From assembly GCA_023257935.1 (NCBI GenBank), contig JALRAZ010000500.1, positions 1 to 37,358 of the forward strand: 37,358 bases of DNA, given 5' to 3'. The notes below the pieces were generated by a model. The model did no database searches. It was given only the letters and a program-made list of their open reading frames with translations, and had not been told where the DNA came from. Shown here in pieces: positions 1-11,079 of this stretch. This DNA is from Verrucomicrobiota bacterium (lineage in GTDB: Bacteria > Verrucomicrobiota > Verrucomicrobiia > Limisphaerales > AAA164-E04). The translations under genes and the position numbers were made by a program. The first letter of the stretch is position 1. Each line of letters starts with the position of its first letter.

Positions 1-28
1 ACAAGCACTCCAAATTCACATCAAACCG

Positions 29-62
29 AGGCCATGGGATGAATACCATGGCCTTTATCTTT
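29..62. terminator. Putative rho-independent (possibly bidirectional) terminator
   Basis: Perfect 9-bp inverted repeat AGGCCATGG (29-37) / CCATGGCCT (46-54), 8-nt loop, followed by TTATCTTT; lies just downstream of the minus-strand gene ending at 122. Confidence 0.6.
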
Positions 63-121
63 GTGTGATGGATTCAAAGATTGTTTGAAGCCATTGTTGC
101 TCCAAACCGCCGCAAGATAGA

Positions 122-3100
122 TCAGGGATTCAGTAAAGCCTGGAAAGCTGGCATGGCTTTCAAGGCATTGAATCGCGTATCGGAACGAGCTTTGCGGGTC
201 AGATCCGCAGCTTCGGGTTGACGAGAGCGCCGGTCACGACTCAGCTCAAGAGTACGCCCGAGTGTTTGCAGGGCCAGTTCCAGCTTACCGTTTACCGCTT
301 GGGTCGCTGCCAGATCGAACCAAGCCTCTGGATTCTCGGGTAACACTTCAACCAGCCTGACTAAAGCCATCTCCAATTTATCGTATTGTTTGAGATCATT
401 GTAAGCTGAGGCCACCGTCAAGATCGTCTCGGCAGGAGCATTAGGATCAGCAAGCAGCGTATCCATGATCACCACCGCATCGTTGGTTCGCATGGTGAGC
501 ACGTAGTTAGACATCAGTTTATAGGCCACATCCAGGTTCGTGCGATTAGCAAGGTGCCGTTGCTCGAGCGAACGTATGGTCTCTTCAATCTCAGTCAGTT
601 TTGTCTGCCCCTGCTTGAGCATGTGCAATTGCTCCAGCAGTTGGCGAACCCCTTCATTCTCGTAGTCGAACTCAAAACACTTCTGGGTGATGGCGATGGC
701 ATCATCAACCCGCTGAGTGGTGGCCAACAAATTGGAGTAGCGATAGACCGCCTCTGGACTGTAAGGGCAGAGTGCCACGGCCTGCTTGAATGCCAGTTCC
801 GCTGCACGCATCAACTGGGCTTCAGACTCTGCGTCTTTTGGGCGAAGATGTTCTGGGCATTGAGGGCTCAAGCGCCAAGCATAGATGCCAGCGATGGCAC
901 TTCTCAATTTTGAGAAAGCTTTCTGAGCCCAGTCATCCCGAACAAATTTAGTATCTCCGCCAAATGCAGTCAGATCACCCAGCTGATAGACAGCGGTGGC
1001 AAAGTCGACAACCTCTTCAACAGTGGTGTCCTCATTGATCCAGTCCCCAATCAGACGCTTCATGTATTGCGACCAAAAGAGCCGATCTTTTTGTAGCGTC
1101 TCCTCAGAAAAAGCGGCTACCTCCTCGCGATTGATCTTCATGATAATCCCAAAAGGCGATAGATGAGGATACATCCAATCCAGGGGCATACTCTCCTCTA
1201 TGTAAAAGGGATGATCTGGGTTCTTATTGAAAATCACCTTGGCTAGGAGACCATTGATAGCCATGACCGCAGCTTGCCCTTGAACTGCGATCCGGCCATC
1301 AGGAGTTTCCGTTACGATTTCACCTGGCCGTAACTGATTGTTAGCCCGGCGAACCGCTGCATCGGCCATGTATTCCATGTAGGCTTGATCCGAATCCGCA
1401 TCGGAAGGCGTGTAGATCTCAGTGCGGGGATAGACGCCTTGGTCTCGGCGCTTGGCTTCAACGTAGGCACCCATGCGGGTCATGGCCTTATCCACCGGAC
1501 TAAAGGCCCGCGCCAGTCCATTGGTAATCACATTCAACTCCTTTTCATTCGTCGAACGCAGCATTTCCTGAAAGAAAGGAGGATCCTGCTGGGCGCTGCG
1601 AAAGTAATGAGCGCGGATGTAATCCAGGTAGGTGCCGTCAGCCAGGGCATTCTGAGTGATGAGATACACATCACGCCGATCGAAAGCAGGATCTCTAGGC
1701 TTTTTGGAGGCTGGGAGAAAGCTTTCACAGAAAATCATGTAGGTGGGGTTGAATCGCCCGGGATCAGTGCCACCAAAGAGAATCGCGCCTTCTTCCATTT
1801 CCGGATAGACATCGAAGGGAGGTGAGAACATGTCATGACCAAACCAGTAGCCAAAAAGGTGACCCCTCTGTTCGTTTTCCCACCAGTGGCTCAGTATGGA
1901 ATGAAATGGAGCCATGGATAGGACCACCAGGATCGCGGTGGTTGGAGCTCGGTGCCGAGAGCTACCAAAGGCCAGAACGAAAATTAAGGCCAGCCCAACG
2001 CCATACCAAGCTGTGAAGTGATCCAATGCATGCACCCGCTCCAGTGCCAGCCACCCAAACAGGGCAAGGGCCAAGGCAACAGCACCTCCACAAAGAGCGG
2101 CCATTCGGTAACGCTGGTAATGAAGGGTTAAAAAAGCAACCAGAAGCGCCACCCCATAACCCACGAATAAAGCGACTAAAACATGGGAGGAGGTGAAGAA
2201 CACACGGTTCAAGTCCTGACTTTGTTTATCGGGAGGAGGATTGAGGAGGACCATCAGGATCACAGCTAGGCACACAAAGATGGATCCCAACCCCACAAGC
2301 CAGGCCTGCTCACGTCGAGCAATGCGCCGCCAGGCAAGGAAAGGCAGTAACCCAAGGAAGCTCATGACGGGGGAAAATTCAGATGCGATCCCCCTCACAT
2401 ATAGGGTCATCTGCTGGATAAAACGAAGGACTGAACTGGTCGGATTGGCCCTTTCGTATTGACCGCGGCTGAAGGCATGCACGAATCCATCCCAGGTGCG
2501 AGGGTAGCCCCAGTTCATAGGTGGGTTGGTCGAGGAAGCGACCGGCATGTAAAAGTAGAAGCAGGCTCCAGCTAGCCATGCGAGGCCAAGCCATAAGACT
2601 GTCTTCCATTCAGTCATGATTTCTTGTGTCTGATTCCAAGCCCAGGCAAAGGCCGCGATGGAACCGATGCCAACCGCGTTGTATATCACAAAAAGAGGCA
2701 CGTTTTCATCGAAGGCGGTCAACATGCCATTCCACTTGGCAAGGAGTCCGAGGACGTAGACCAGACTGTTTCCGAGAAACAGGTCCCGCCCGAGGCGGAG
2801 ATTGACCGCTGCAATCGCAACCTGAATGCCCATGGCAGCCACAATCAATGTCTGGTGATTGTTGAAACAAATACCGAAAAGGAAAAACGCCAGATAAAGA
2901 TAGCGAGACTTCTCCTGGAGATAGACCCAACGCATGAGACAGGCGAGGACCCCCATCAGCGACAGAACACTCAAGGTATAGACCTCAACAATCACCGCCT
3001 GACTCCACATGAAACCATTGAATCCCATGAGCATGCCAGCGACCCAGCCCGATACCCGAGCCATCCAGTCTCGTTGTCGTGTGTCAAGGCCCTTGAGATA

Positions 3101-3523
3101 ATCTGTCCCAAGCATCAGCAAGGACGTACCTCTAGAAACCATCAGAGCTAATAATGCGCAGGCTGCAGCCCCGGCAAAGGCCGATGAAAGCGTGACCCTG
3201 AAGGCAATATTGGAGACTGGAATGTGAGTGAAGAGCCAGGAATAAAGGGTCCACACTGGGTAGCCAGGAGGATGAGGAACCCCAGCATAATACGATCCTA
3301 CTGAAAGTTCTCCTGAATCCTCCAATGTCACATCTGGAGCCATGGAGAGGAGGTAGCCAATAAGGACAAACAAGCCGGTAAAGAGAGCTGTTTTCCAATC
3401 TTCTCTTGAATAAAACCTCTGGGTATCGACCACCACAGCTCCTGGCTCAGGCATTCCGGAGGGATCATTGGAAGAGACGGATGATACGGGCTCCTGTTGG
3501 CTTTGATTTGGCTTTTTGGTCAT
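122..3523 (-). CDS. DUF2723 (TMEM260-like/protein O-mannosyltransferase-type) multi-pass membrane protein with C-terminal TPR-like region
   Basis: 1133-aa ORF; N-terminal DVTLEDSGELSVGSYYAGVPHPPGYPVWTLYSWLF matches DUF2723 style; many hydrophobic helices; C-terminal TPR-like helices (AFKQAVALCPYSPEAVYRYSNLLATTQRVDDAI). Confidence 0.85.
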   Translation of the reverse strand: MTKKPNQSQQEPVSSVSSNDPSGMPEPGAVVVDTQRFYSREDWKTALFTGLFVLIGYLLSMAPDVTLEDSGELSVGSYYAGVPHPPGYPVWTLYSWLFTHIPVSNIAFRVTLSSAFAGAAACALLALMVSRGTSLLMLGTDYLKGLDTRQRDWMARVSGWVAGMLMGFNGFMWSQAVIVEVYTLSVLSLMGVLACLMRWVYLQEKSRYLYLAFFLFGICFNNHQTLIVAAMGIQVAIAAVNLRLGRDLFLGNSLVYVLGLLAKWNGMLTAFDENVPLFVIYNAVGIGSIAAFAWAWNQTQEIMTEWKTVLWLGLAWLAGACFYFYMPVASSTNPPMNWGYPRTWDGFVHAFSRGQYERANPTSSVLRFIQQMTLYVRGIASEFSPVMSFLGLLPFLAWRRIARREQAWLVGLGSIFVCLAVILMVLLNPPPDKQSQDLNRVFFTSSHVLVALFVGYGVALLVAFLTLHYQRYRMAALCGGAVALALALFGWLALERVHALDHFTAWYGVGLALIFVLAFGSSRHRAPTTAILVVLSMAPFHSILSHWWENEQRGHLFGYWFGHDMFSPPFDVYPEMEEGAILFGGTDPGRFNPTYMIFCESFLPASKKPRDPAFDRRDVYLITQNALADGTYLDYIRAHYFRSAQQDPPFFQEMLRSTNEKELNVITNGLARAFSPVDKAMTRMGAYVEAKRRDQGVYPRTEIYTPSDADSDQAYMEYMADAAVRRANNQLRPGEIVTETPDGRIAVQGQAAVMAINGLLAKVIFNKNPDHPFYIEESMPLDWMYPHLSPFGIIMKINREEVAAFSEETLQKDRLFWSQYMKRLIGDWINEDTTVEEVVDFATAVYQLGDLTAFGGDTKFVRDDWAQKAFSKLRSAIAGIYAWRLSPQCPEHLRPKDAESEAQLMRAAELAFKQAVALCPYSPEAVYRYSNLLATTQRVDDAIAITQKCFEFDYENEGVRQLLEQLHMLKQGQTKLTEIEETIRSLEQRHLANRTNLDVAYKLMSNYVLTMRTNDAVVIMDTLLADPNAPAETILTVASAYNDLKQYDKLEMALVRLVEVLPENPEAWFDLAATQAVNGKLELALQTLGRTLELSRDRRSRQPEAADLTRKARSDTRFNALKAMPAFQALLNP

Positions 3524-3917
3524 GGTGATAAGAATCAGTGGGGCGTCGACATTTCAATCGAGGCTGGAGGCCAACCGGGTCACCCCCCCTTCCAAACATG
3601 CTTTGAGCATGATCAAAGGGCCTACAGTTCAACGAGAAATGAGAACTTTTGTCGATGCCAAAAGTCACCCCGAACCGCATTCAAGAGACTGATAAGATCA
3701 TACTCCTGACCCAAGAATGATCCGAATCACAGCGGGGTTCTGATCATGAACCTCCCTGCCTTCTGGCTTGATAACCTAGCAGGGTGAGAATCCCTAATCT
3801 GCGACGCTCATCTGCCATCTTGGAAAGAGTGTTCATCGGTCTCAAAAGAGTGAAATAAACCATTGTCCCTATGTCCGTTTTAGCCTAAAATGAAAGGGAG
3901 AACTTACTTGTATTTAA

Positions 3918-6461
<2,544 letters not shown>

Positions 6462-6501
6462 AAGCGTGCAGTCCTGGGCATCCAGAAGATTCTCAATCGA
6501 T

Positions 6502-6530
6502 TCAACAGGAGCCTTAGTGCGTCCTGTTGA
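6502..6530 (+). other. Intercistronic hairpin between gyrB and gyrA
   Basis: 9-bp perfect inverted repeat TCAACAGGA (6502-6510) / TCCTGTTGA (6522-6530), 11-nt loop, no T-tract. Confidence 0.4.
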
Positions 6531-6558
6531 CCAGCCATTTTCTTAATACCATATCATC

Positions 6559-9198
6559 ATGTCGGAATCCGACTCCAAACCCACATCCCAACCAACTGGC
6601 GGCCTGATTGAAAAAATCAATGTGGCCGATGAAATCAAGAATTCATTCCTCGACTATTCCATGTCGGTGATCATCTCGCGTGCTCTCCCTGACGTGCGTG
6701 ATGGTTTGAAGCCCTCTCAGAGGCGCATTCTCTATGCCATGAATGATCTTGGTGTTGGCCCAACCAAGAAACATATTAAATGTGCCAAAATTGTCGGTGA
6801 AACCATGGGTAATTATCACCCACACGGTGACCAGGCCATCTACCCAACACTGGTTCACATGGCTCAGCCCTGGGCAATGCGAGACATCCTGATTGAGGGT
6901 CAGGGCAACTTTGGTTCTGTTGAAGGGGATCCCCCTGCATCCATGCGTTATACCGAAGCACGAATGACCCACCTGGGCTCCGTGTTGATGGACGACATGG
7001 AAAAAGACACGGTTGACTTCGTTCCAAACTATGACGACTCAACCGTTGAACCTTCGGTGTTCCCCTCGTCGTTTCCAAACCTGTTGGTCAATGGAGGCAC
7101 AGGTATCGCTGTGGGGATGGCAACCAATATCCCCCCTCACAACCTAGGAGAGGTGATTGACGGCATCTGCGCTCAAATCGACAACCCTGCCATTACCATC
7201 GCAGAGTTGATGGCCTACATCAAAGGCCCTGACTTCCCAAGTGGTTGTCAGGTTTGTGGTTTGGACCCGATCAAGCAGTATTTCCATACCGGGAGGGGAA
7301 GCTTGAGGATTCGGGGGCGCATGGAAGTCGAAACTTCGCCCACCGGACGTGAGCAAATCATCATCACTGAGATCCCCTTCAATGTGAACCGAGCTGTGCT
7401 GGAAGAGCGCATTGCCCAGTTGGTCAATGAAAAGATCCTCACTGAAATCTCGGGTCTCCGAAACGAGTCGGATGAAAACACGCGTCTGGTGATCGAACTC
7501 AAGCGGGATGCCATCCCAAAAGTGGTCATCAACAACCTCTACAAACACACCCAGCTGGAGACAACCTTCAGTGTCAACATGCTGGCCATTGACCATCAAC
7601 GCCCTAAGACCCTTAACCTGAAGGAAATCATCAACTGCTACGTCGAGCACCGTCGAGAAGTGGTACTGCGTCGCACCCAGTACGAGCTCAACAAAGCAGA
7701 GGCACGAGCAGAAATCCTCGAAGGCTACCTGATCGCTCTGGCAAACCTTGATGATTTTATTCGCATCATAAGAGACTCTGCCAATCGTGAGGAAGCCAAG
7801 AGAAAGCTCATGGCCTATGCTTTCGATCAACAGACTGTCGAACAGTTTGGCATCCTCATCCGTAGCCAAGCTCGTCTTGATGGCGGCCGCTATGTATTCA
7901 GCGAAGCCCAGGTCAATGCCATCCTCGAACTCAGGCTTTATCAATTGACTGGGATGGAAACCGACAAGGTCAAAAAAGAGTATGGAGACCTGCTGGAGAC
8001 CATCAAAGATTTGATGGACATCTTGGCAAGGGAGATCCGAGTCCTGGCCATCATCAAGGAAGAGTTGCTCCGTATTAGAGAAAAATACGCCACCCCTAGG
8101 CGATCAGAGCTCATCCCCTTCCACGGGAACATGCTTATCGAAGATCTGATCGCCAATGAACCTGTCATCATCACCCTTTCTCACAATGGACTGATCAAAC
8201 GCACCCTGCTCAGCGAATACAGATCTCAGCGACGAGGTGGAAAGGGAGTGATCGGTATGGGCATGCGCACCAAATCTGTAGTGGATGGCAAAGACAAGGA
8301 CTTTGTGGAGCACCTTTTCTCAGCCAGCACCCATGATTACCTCATGTTCTTCACCAACACAGGGCGCGTGTATGTGGAACGTGTGCACGAACTTCCAGAG
8401 CTGGGACGCACCAGCCAAGGACGCAACATCGCCAACGTGCTCGAGTTGCAACCTGATGAAAAAATTGCAGCCCTGATTCGGGTTGAATCCATCATGGATG
8501 AAAAGAAAAAGGATATCACCTGGGATCAACCCGGTTTCCTTGTCTTTGCGACCCAAAATGGAACCGTCAAGAAAACAGAACTGGCTGCTTTCCGGAATTA
8601 TCGCAAGGGAGGGATCAAAGCCATCAACATCCTTGAAGAAGATCGTCTGATCGAAGTCAAGCTCACCTCCGGGCAGGACGACATTGTGCTAATCACCCAC
8701 AATGGTAAAAGTATTCGATTCAACGAATCTGATGCCCGATCCATGGGAAGGGCGACCAGTGGGGTCCGTGGCATTCAACTAGGTGATGACGACCGAGTGG
8801 TTGCCCTTTCCATCGTTGAGGCCGGTGCCACTTTGTTGGTAGCCAGCGAAAATGGAATCGGTAAGCGCACGACATTTGAGGAATACCGCCAGCAATCTCG
8901 CGGTGGTAAAGGGATCATTACGATGAAGACGGGAGACAAGACCGGAGGAATCATCGGGGCACTAAGTGTTCATGACCATGACGAGATCATGTTGATCACA
9001 GTAGGCGGACAAATGATTCGTATCGCTGTGGATGATATTCGCGAGGCTGGGCGCAACACCATGGGTGTCAAACTTGTCGACACCAAAGGCGTGGACAGAC
9101 TTCAAGCGATCGCTCCAGTCATCAACGAGGAAGAGGACGATTCCGACTCGGAAGCCGACCAGGAGGAGTCAGGGGAGCAATCCGAAAACAACACCTAA
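6559..9198 (+). CDS. gyrA: DNA gyrase subunit A
   Basis: 879 aa; SRALPDVRDGLKPSQRRILYAM, YHPHGDQAIYPTLVHMAQPW, QGNFGSVEGDPPASMRYTE, GyrA-box-like QRRGGKG, acidic C-terminal tail. Confidence 0.98.
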   Translation: MSESDSKPTSQPTGGLIEKINVADEIKNSFLDYSMSVIISRALPDVRDGLKPSQRRILYAMNDLGVGPTKKHIKCAKIVGETMGNYHPHGDQAIYPTLVHMAQPWAMRDILIEGQGNFGSVEGDPPASMRYTEARMTHLGSVLMDDMEKDTVDFVPNYDDSTVEPSVFPSSFPNLLVNGGTGIAVGMATNIPPHNLGEVIDGICAQIDNPAITIAELMAYIKGPDFPSGCQVCGLDPIKQYFHTGRGSLRIRGRMEVETSPTGREQIIITEIPFNVNRAVLEERIAQLVNEKILTEISGLRNESDENTRLVIELKRDAIPKVVINNLYKHTQLETTFSVNMLAIDHQRPKTLNLKEIINCYVEHRREVVLRRTQYELNKAEARAEILEGYLIALANLDDFIRIIRDSANREEAKRKLMAYAFDQQTVEQFGILIRSQARLDGGRYVFSEAQVNAILELRLYQLTGMETDKVKKEYGDLLETIKDLMDILAREIRVLAIIKEELLRIREKYATPRRSELIPFHGNMLIEDLIANEPVIITLSHNGLIKRTLLSEYRSQRRGGKGVIGMGMRTKSVVDGKDKDFVEHLFSASTHDYLMFFTNTGRVYVERVHELPELGRTSQGRNIANVLELQPDEKIAALIRVESIMDEKKKDITWDQPGFLVFATQNGTVKKTELAAFRNYRKGGIKAINILEEDRLIEVKLTSGQDDIVLITHNGKSIRFNESDARSMGRATSGVRGIQLGDDDRVVALSIVEAGATLLVASENGIGKRTTFEEYRQQSRGGKGIITMKTGDKTGGIIGALSVHDHDEIMLITVGGQMIRIAVDDIREAGRNTMGVKLVDTKGVDRLQAIAPVINEEEDDSDSEADQEESGEQSENNT

Positions 9199-9270
9199 AT
9201 GGCACCTACCGCGCATTTCCCTTGGCGCGGGATGAAGCGAATCTGAGTCGAATTCTCTTCTCTAGGATCA

Positions 9271-9771
9271 TCACGAAATCACCTGCGTTCGGCTATCAGG
9301 TTCGCAGGTGATTTCGCCTTCAAAGCCCAACTGCCTTAATCCCTCGAATAAAACGATGGCCACGGTATTGGAGAGATTGATGGACCTGGCTCTGGGATGC
9401 ATCATCGGAATCCGAAGCCAACTATCTCGATGGGCTTCGAGCAAACTGAGTGGTAAACCCGATGACTCTCGACCGAATACCAACACATCCTCGCTACCAA
9501 AAACTGCCTCATCATGACGCCTTGGTCCGTCGGATTCGATGAACCAAACCCGTTGGGTGTCTCTTAAGGAAGCCCTGAAAGACTTCCAATCTTGCCAGCG
9601 TTTCCAATTGACCATGGTCCAATAGTCCATGCCCGCACGCTTAAGCTGTCGATCCTCAAGATCAAAACCCATGGGTTCAATTAGGTGAAGCTTTGAACGA
9701 GTCAAAGCACAAAGCCTAGCAATGTTCCCAGTGTTGGGGGGAATTTCTGGTTGAAACAGAACCACCTCCAT
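9271..9771 (-). CDS. trmL: tRNA (cytidine(34)-2'-O)-methyltransferase, SPOUT family
   Basis: MEVVLFQPEIPPNTGNIARLCALTRSKLHLIEPMGFDLEDRQLKRAGMDYW and LVFGRESSGLPLSLLEAH...RIPMMHPRARSINLSNTVAIVLFEGLRQLGF match TrmL. Start trimmed from ORF 9834 to the internal ATG at 9771 so the N-terminus aligns with TrmL. Confidence 0.93.
   Translation of the reverse strand: MEVVLFQPEIPPNTGNIARLCALTRSKLHLIEPMGFDLEDRQLKRAGMDYWTMVNWKRWQDWKSFRASLRDTQRVWFIESDGPRRHDEAVFGSEDVLVFGRESSGLPLSLLEAHRDSWLRIPMMHPRARSINLSNTVAIVLFEGLRQLGFEGEITCEPDSRTQVIS
9274..9316. terminator. Long hairpin between convergent gyrA and trmL, lying inside the trmL 3' coding end; possible terminator or RNA-stability element
   Basis: 14-bp perfect inverted repeat CGAAATCACCTGCG (9274-9287) / CGCAGGTGATTTCG (9303-9316), 15-nt loop; no strong T-tract on either side. 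Confidence 0.45.
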
Positions 9772-9779
9772 GAGCTTGT

Positions 9780-10940
9780 TCAGTAAATCAGTTTGAACTT
9801 GCCTTGGATCACCATGGCGCTTGCGAAACTCCACACTGGCAGTTCTGGCGCATCTTTTGCCTCGTTGGTTGCGACCACTTTACCTGAGGCATCAACCACC
9901 GCCCACCTGAGCTGCCCGCCCTTGCCCCAACCAGCATCCTGGGCCCAAGTCACCAGCACTTCTCCGTCCTTATTGGCAACCAGAGAGGGATGTTTTCCCT
10001 TCCATTGTTGTTGGCTGGAAATCAATTCAGTCCAGGAAAGATGATTCGTTTTATGATGCAATCTGATGGTCCCCTCACATTCGTTGGCAATCCATGCGGA
10101 GCCAATGGCGTGATCTGCCATACTGACCAAGCTCATTGGGCAGGCCTGAATATCCCAATCATCGAAAAACCGAGCGGTGAAATGCTTACCGTGGTCAGTT
10201 GATTGAAGGTGAACCATCGGGCGTAATTGATTTCGAAGACCACGATAGAGGATATGAACCCCATCCTGTTGATCGGTGTGAACACGCATCCCACAGCAAG
10301 AACATACCCCCTGTGGAGCTTCAGCAATGGCACGTTCCCGCGAGAAGGTTTCGCCTCCATCAACTGACACACTCAAAAAGACCTGCCTACCCATTTCGCC
10401 TTCAACAGGTGAATCGCCTCTTCCATGCCAAGCCACAAATAAGTTCCCTCGGCTATCCACCGCCAGGGAACCCCCACCATCGAGATGACGGGTCCATCTC
10501 AGCAGGTTCTGCTCCCTCGAAAACCGAGCCTGGCCTGGTTTCAAGGTGGCAACCATCAGAGGAGCGTAGGCATGGGCAGGCTCTCCTTTTGGTTTATGCC
10601 AATCTCGATTGGCAAACCAACTCACATGCACCCTTCCTTCGGGCGTCACGGCAATCTGATGCCCTCGAACGGTGCCAGTGGCCACAACTGATTCGGGCAG
10701 TTGATTGACCTGAATCGGCGTCGCCCACTGACCCTGGAGGGAATCCAGGCTACTGTAATAAAGATTCCCCTCACCTGGTTCTCCTCGATGATACACCAAA
10801 TGGATCCGGCCTGAGGCATCGGCAGCCACCTGGGGTTGAACGCCCTGTTCTGGCAAAACGATCCGCTCAACCATGTGGTCCTGGCCCTGTGAGGCAAGCT
10901 GCAAACCGATCAAGGTAAGCAGGCATAAGAATATTCTCAT
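9780..10940 (-). CDS. Secreted sialidase/BNR-repeat-like protein
   Basis: Start trimmed to MRIFLCLLTLIGLQLASQGQ (signal peptide) at 10940; Asp-box-like SVDGGETF and STDHGKHF; six-bladed propeller style; CSCC motif. Confidence 0.75.
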   Translation of the reverse strand: MRIFLCLLTLIGLQLASQGQDHMVERIVLPEQGVQPQVAADASGRIHLVYHRGEPGEGNLYYSSLDSLQGQWATPIQVNQLPESVVATGTVRGHQIAVTPEGRVHVSWFANRDWHKPKGEPAHAYAPLMVATLKPGQARFSREQNLLRWTRHLDGGGSLAVDSRGNLFVAWHGRGDSPVEGEMGRQVFLSVSVDGGETFSRERAIAEAPQGVCSCCGMRVHTDQQDGVHILYRGLRNQLRPMVHLQSTDHGKHFTARFFDDWDIQACPMSLVSMADHAIGSAWIANECEGTIRLHHKTNHLSWTELISSQQQWKGKHPSLVANKDGEVLVTWAQDAGWGKGGQLRWAVVDASGKVVATNEAKDAPELPVWSFASAMVIQGKFKLIY

Positions 10941-11000
10941 ACTCAAATCATCGCACTGGTTCCTCTTGATCTTCAACCAGAATCCACAGAGCCATGCATG

Positions 11001-11037
11001 CAACAAAAGAGGCCGGACATCAGGATGATGCCCGGCC
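11001..11037 (-). terminator. Rho-independent terminator for the 1200-aa gene
   Basis: Minus strand GGCCGGGCATCA-TCC-TGATGTCCGGCC (12 bp with one G-U) followed by TCTTTTGTTG; lies 43 nt past the stop at 11080. Confidence 0.85.
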
Positions 11038-11079
11038 GTGAAGAAGTCATTGGTAAGTTACCTTACCAGCACTTTGCCA

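Noticed and set aside
7144-7944. 266-aa minus-strand ORF antisense to gyrA
   Set aside because: Shadow ORF of a strongly coding gene; no recognisable domain, and gyrA on the other strand is unambiguous.
9205-9232. Second hairpin (CCGCGC/GCGCGG) just after gyrA as terminator
   Set aside because: Only a 6-bp stem, no T-tract; too weak to call alone.
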